From Thamnaconus septentrionalis (taxonomy: Eukaryota; Chordata; Actinopteri; Tetraodontiformes; Monacanthidae), in the NCBI GenBank assembly GCA_009823395.1, contig CM020507.1, forward strand, positions 5,821,001 to 5,885,000: a stretch of 64,000 nucleotides of DNA. Reading direction: 5' to 3'. Numbering within the stretch: position 1 is the first letter of the stretch; each line of letters starts with the position of its first letter. The translations under genes and the position numbers were made by a program. The notes beneath the pieces are model-generated. The model was not told where the DNA came from and made no database searches. It saw only the letters and a list, made by a program, of their open reading frames with translations. Positions 60,562 to 64,000 of the stretch are shown piece by piece.

Positions 60562-62365
60562 ATGAAGCTGCCAAATCGTACCTGTAGACCACTGTTGCTG
60601 TTCATGGCAGCCGTGGTATCACTGTGGCTGATCACTGGCAGCAATCTCTGCCGAGATTCCTGGAATCCCCCCGTTCTGATCTTTGACTTGTTGAACTATG
60701 TGGACACCGATCGAGGCATGGCATCGGAATGCAACTGCGCCTCAATTTGGCAGGGGACACCGAGGAAATTGAGAAAGCAAAGTTGATGATGCTTCACAAA
60801 GACTTTCGCAGGAGCGTCCGAATCTCTGATGAGGACTATATCAACGCAACTCAAGATTGCGAGTACGTTGAATGAAATTCACTGACTAACTCTGATGTCA
60901 TCAGTCTCGCGCAAATCCTCAAAATCCTGTTGTTGGTGTGTGTGTGTGTATGTGTGCGCATGTGTTGACAGGAAATTCAAATATAGGAGGTACTTTACTG
61001 ACCCTTTAAGCCTGGAAGAGGAGGACTTCCCGCTGGCTTACTCTCTGGTGGTGCATCATAAGGTACGGTCAAAATATGGGACACATCATCTTAAATTGTG
61101 TTTTGAAGGCATATAAGCACATTTAGCATACACAGTTTAAAGAATCTGTGAATTTGGAACATAACATTGTACTGAAAATGTCACTCTTATTTTTAACATA
61201 TTTAAAAACAGTGCACAGTCAACCAAAGTTATTTACAGAACAGGTTTAAAATATGCCTTTTTTTTTTTTTTTTTTAAATCAGTACAAATAAATAATAAAT
61301 TGCCACAGGTGCAGAACTTTGAGCGACTGCTGCGGGCCATCTACGCACCTCAGAACGTTTACTGTGTCCACGTGGACACCAAATCAGCGGCCTCAGTCCG
61401 AGCTGCCATCGAGGGCATCGTCTCCTGTTTCCCAAACGTCTTCCTGGTCAGCCAGCCCGTCAGTGTGGTCTACGCAAGCTGGTCACGAGTCCAAGCCGAC
61501 CTCAACTGCATGGCCGACCTCTACAACTCCACCACCACATGGAAATACTTCATCAACCTGTGTGGCCAGGACTTCCCTCTGAAAACCAACCTGGAGATCG
61601 TGAGGATGTTGAAGTCACTGCAGGGCGATAACAGCATGGAGTCAGAGAAAATGCCTGGTGGGAAGATATGGAGGGTGACAAATGTTTTCCAGGTGGTCAA
61701 TGGGGTAATCAAGGTACAATTGGAGGTTTTTCCAAAGCGCATTGGTTGTTTTGTTTTCAAAAAATTTCCCTGTTATCAGTGATGTTGAAAAAAAAGGAAT
61801 GTCACTCTTTCTTTATTGGGCTAATTTGCCCATTTCAGGGAACTGGAAAGAAAAAGGATCCTCCCCCTTCAACCTGCCCATTCTATCAGGAAATGCCTAC
61901 ATAGTAGCCAGCAGAGACTACATCCACAGCGTGCTGAAGGACCTGAGAATACAGAAACTGATAGAGTGGGCCAAAGACACCTACAGTCCTGATGAGTTCT
62001 TCTGGGCGACTATCCAGCGAATCCCTGGCGTTCCTGGATCAAAGTGGCCCAGCCGAAAATATGACATGACAGACCTCAACGCCATCGCACGGCTGGTGAA
62101 GTGGCAGGGTCACGAGGGTCAGCAAGGTTCTCTGGATGCAGTGTATCCTGAGTGTCAGGGCAACCATGTGAGGGGCATATGTGTGTACGGCGTTGGAGAC
62201 CTCCGCTGGCTGCTTCAGCAGCATCACCTCTTTGCCAATAAGTTTGACATGGACAGTGACCCTGTTGTGGTCTTCTGCTTGGAGAAGTACCTGAGACTGA
62301 AAACACTGGTCATGGTGCGCCAAAAAATTATGGTAAATTATCATACACGGGTAAAAAATGACTAG
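60562..62365 (+). pseudogene. gcnt1-like: Core-2 beta-1,6-N-acetylglucosaminyltransferase, copy D (two frameshifts)
   Basis: Exons 60562-60862, 60972-61062, 61309-61713 and 61839-62365 keep correct splice borders. The anchor (RPLLLFMAAVVSLWLITG) and stem are recognisable. One base is missing in the G run near 60752, which shifts the frame to a stop at 60784-60786. The restored phase would read DTEEIEKAK and YINATQDC. In exon 4 the C run near 61860-61868 is one base shorter than in copies A and C. The original stop is lost and the frame extends 14 codons to TGA at 62363-62365. Exon 3 and exon 4 catalytic motifs are otherwise as in the other copies. The end of exon 3 ([19 protein letters not shown]) and intron 3 are the most diverged of the four. 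This is either a decaying gene or a good gene with homopolymer errors in the assembly. Confidence 0.75.
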
Positions 62366-62380
62366 CTGTTTGTGCACACA

Positions 62381-62410
62381 GGTGGATGGATGGATGGATG
62401 GATGAATGTC
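62381..62410. repeat. (GGAT)n tract downstream of copy D
   Basis: Same tract and flank (GAATGTCACA-GCATATTCTATTTATT) as downstream of copy C. Confidence 0.85.
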
Positions 62411-62584
62411 ACAAGCATATTCTATTTATTTTGTTTATGTCCCTGAATGTCCTGGCATATACTGCACAGGGGATAACTGGAGATAGATTTTCACTCTTAG
62501 CAGATTAAATGTTTTTTGTGGTTTGTTTTTTTTATATCTAAAATAAAACAACATACTGTGAGAGTATATTTTTGGTATTTTTTA

Positions 62585-62960
62585 AAGGTCCAATGTCTAA
62601 CATTTACACACATGAGCAGGTATTAAATCCAATTGATAAAACTTTGTTTACATGTGTTTTTTTTTTTTTTTTGCCTGAAGAGCAGGTATAAGCCAGATCT
62701 GCTTGGGTTCAATCAGTTCACCCTTTAGACAAGACAGATGTGGCAGCAACTGGGACGTCAGCAAACCAGAGTTAATATCAGCAGAGTTATCAGATAAGGG
62801 GAAAACATTTTCAAAGTGACAATGAAGCCGCTGCCTGTTTTATGAGACTAATTGCAATTTAGTAATTGCAATTTGTGACGTGGCCACAGCCACCCATGTT
62901 TGCAATACTTCATCCTACCGCTAGATGGCGCTATAATCCATCTAACCCAAATTTCCAATG
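62585..62960. mobile_element. Possible miniature transposon-like repeat
   Basis: TTTAAAGGTCCAATGTCTAA at the left and CCGCTAGATGGCGCTATAAT at the right are motifs I know from common fish repeats of the GGTCCAGTGTGTAA type. Ends and target duplication could not be confirmed. Confidence 0.35.
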
Positions 62961-63057
62961 ACGCCGTCTGTACTTGCACTAAGACCATAGCTGAGTTTTA
63001 TCCCCATCATGCATGATACAAATAGGGAAGTAATTTCATCACAGATATTAATCGGAC

Positions 63058-63470
63058 CGGGCGGCACGGTGTTGCAGTGGTTAGCACTGTCGCCTCACAG
63101 CAAGAAGGTTGCAAGCATGTTCTCCTTGTGTCTGCTGGGTTCTCTCCAGGTTCTCCTTGTGTCTGCTGGGTTCTCTCCAGGTTCTCCTTGTGTCTGCTGG
63201 GTTCTCTCCAGGTTCTCCTTGTGTCTGCTGGGTTCTCTGGCTTCCTCCCAGTCTGAAAACAAGCATGTGAGGTGAATTGGGAACTCTAGATTGTGAGTGT
63301 GAATGGGTGTATGCCTTTGTTTTTCTTTCTATGTGGCCCTGCGATGAAGTGGCCACTGGTCCAGGGTGTCACTCTGCCTTCACCCTATGACAGCTGGGAG
63401 AGGCTCCAGCAGACCCCCGACACCCTGAGTGGAGGAGGAAGCAGTTACAGAAACTGGTTGGATGGATATT
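63058..63470 (+). mobile_element. tRNA-related SINE-like repeat with internal 31-bp tandem duplication
   Basis: The head GGGCGGCACGGTGTTGCAGT with TGGTTAGCACTGTCGCCTCA (A-box-like) is clear. The B-box region has been replaced by four 31-bp units built on GTTCTCCTTGTGTCTGCTGG at about 63119-63240. The body and the end CAGCTGGGAGAGGCTCCAGC match the copy at 8061-8413. Confidence 0.75.
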
Positions 63471-63492
63471 AATTGGAGTCATTATGATCGGT

Positions 63493-63699
63493 ACCGGTAT
63501 TTGATAAATAATTGGTTATTCAGTAAGAACACGAGCCTCGCGCTCAGTAACGAACAAAGGCCACAAGGGGGCAAAATTGGCCAAGGCGGCACGATCACCC
63601 GAAAGGACGGCAGTGAAACTACCAGCACCAACAGGTATTTGATTAAAAAAAAATAAATAAAAAAAAAAAAAAATACATCGTTATTTATCAAATACCGGT
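63493..63699. mobile_element. Miniature element with 19-bp perfect terminal inverted repeats
   Basis: ACCGGTATTTGATAAATAA at 63493-63511 is exactly the reverse complement of 63681-63699. The 207-bp interval has a poly(A) tract and no coding capacity. It has the form of a miniature inverted-repeat transposon. No clear target duplication is seen. Confidence 0.6.
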
Positions 63700-64000
63700 A
63701 GCAGTAAATAAAGTATTCCATAAATGCTATTTATGAGAAAATATCATAACACGAACAAAAACAACAACAACAACACGGAATGTGAAAAGGAGACAGCACG
63801 GAGACAAACGACATCAATGAAAGACAAGGCCCAGCAGGAGAACCTCAAATCAGCCACAAGAGATCATTACAGAATAAAGAAGCAGAAACATGGATAGGGA
63901 TAATGCTAGGGTCATAAAACAGGAGAGCAACAGGCACCAGTGCTGGATCAGGGAGGCCATAGAAATAAGAAAGCAAAGCCCGAGGGAGCGTACCTGCTCT
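63700..64000. other. No gene seen at window end
   Basis: A-rich, purine-biased sequence resembling repeat body. Nothing identifiable. Confidence 0.4.

Overview
The window is nuclear DNA of a teleost fish, probably a percomorph. Genes are intron-split with GT/AG borders. Long CA/TG and GA microsatellites are very frequent. Dispersed repeats are of fish type: tRNA-related SINE-like copies, hAT-like remnants and a BEL/Pao retrotransposon. The recognisable genes are vertebrate ones. No species can be named from sequence alone.

Layout: (1) 819-3440 (+) holds the 3' exons of an interleukin-1-family (beta-trefoil) cytokine whose 5' end was not found. (2) 3440-10050 is gene-poor, with an 18-bp minisatellite and transposon remnants. 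(3) 10050-15900 holds purb (-) and h2az2 (+) head-to-head across a CpG-rich promoter of about 750 bp, the same neighbours as in mammals. (4) 20119-21729 (-) is a two-exon heparan sulfate 3-O-sulfotransferase 1-like gene. (5) 21730-42100 has no supported gene. It is dominated by microsatellites and carries a hAT transposase relic and several complex AT-rich islands that look like candidate conserved noncoding elements. (6) 42100-62365 is a tandem array of four core-2 beta-1,6-N-acetylglucosaminyltransferase (GCNT1-like) genes, all on +, each with four coding exons. (7) 62400-64000 holds repeats.

The most striking region is the GCNT array. Exons 3 and 4, which encode the catalytic domain, are almost identical in all four copies even at silent sites. 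Exons 1 and 2 (signal anchor and stem) and most introns have diverged. This points to recent gene conversion limited to the catalytic exons. Copies A and C are open throughout. Copies B and D carry frameshifts, all at G or C runs, so they are either decaying or affected by assembly errors. Between A and B lies a broken BEL/Pao element. A 236-bp duplicate of the 5' end of GCNT copy B sits inside it, exactly between gag and pol. This fuses the GCNT signal anchor in frame to retrotransposon pol sequence in a 207-residue open frame.

The genes do not form a pathway. purb and h2az2 probably share a promoter. The sulfotransferase and the GCNT enzymes all act in the Golgi on glycans, but on different substrates.
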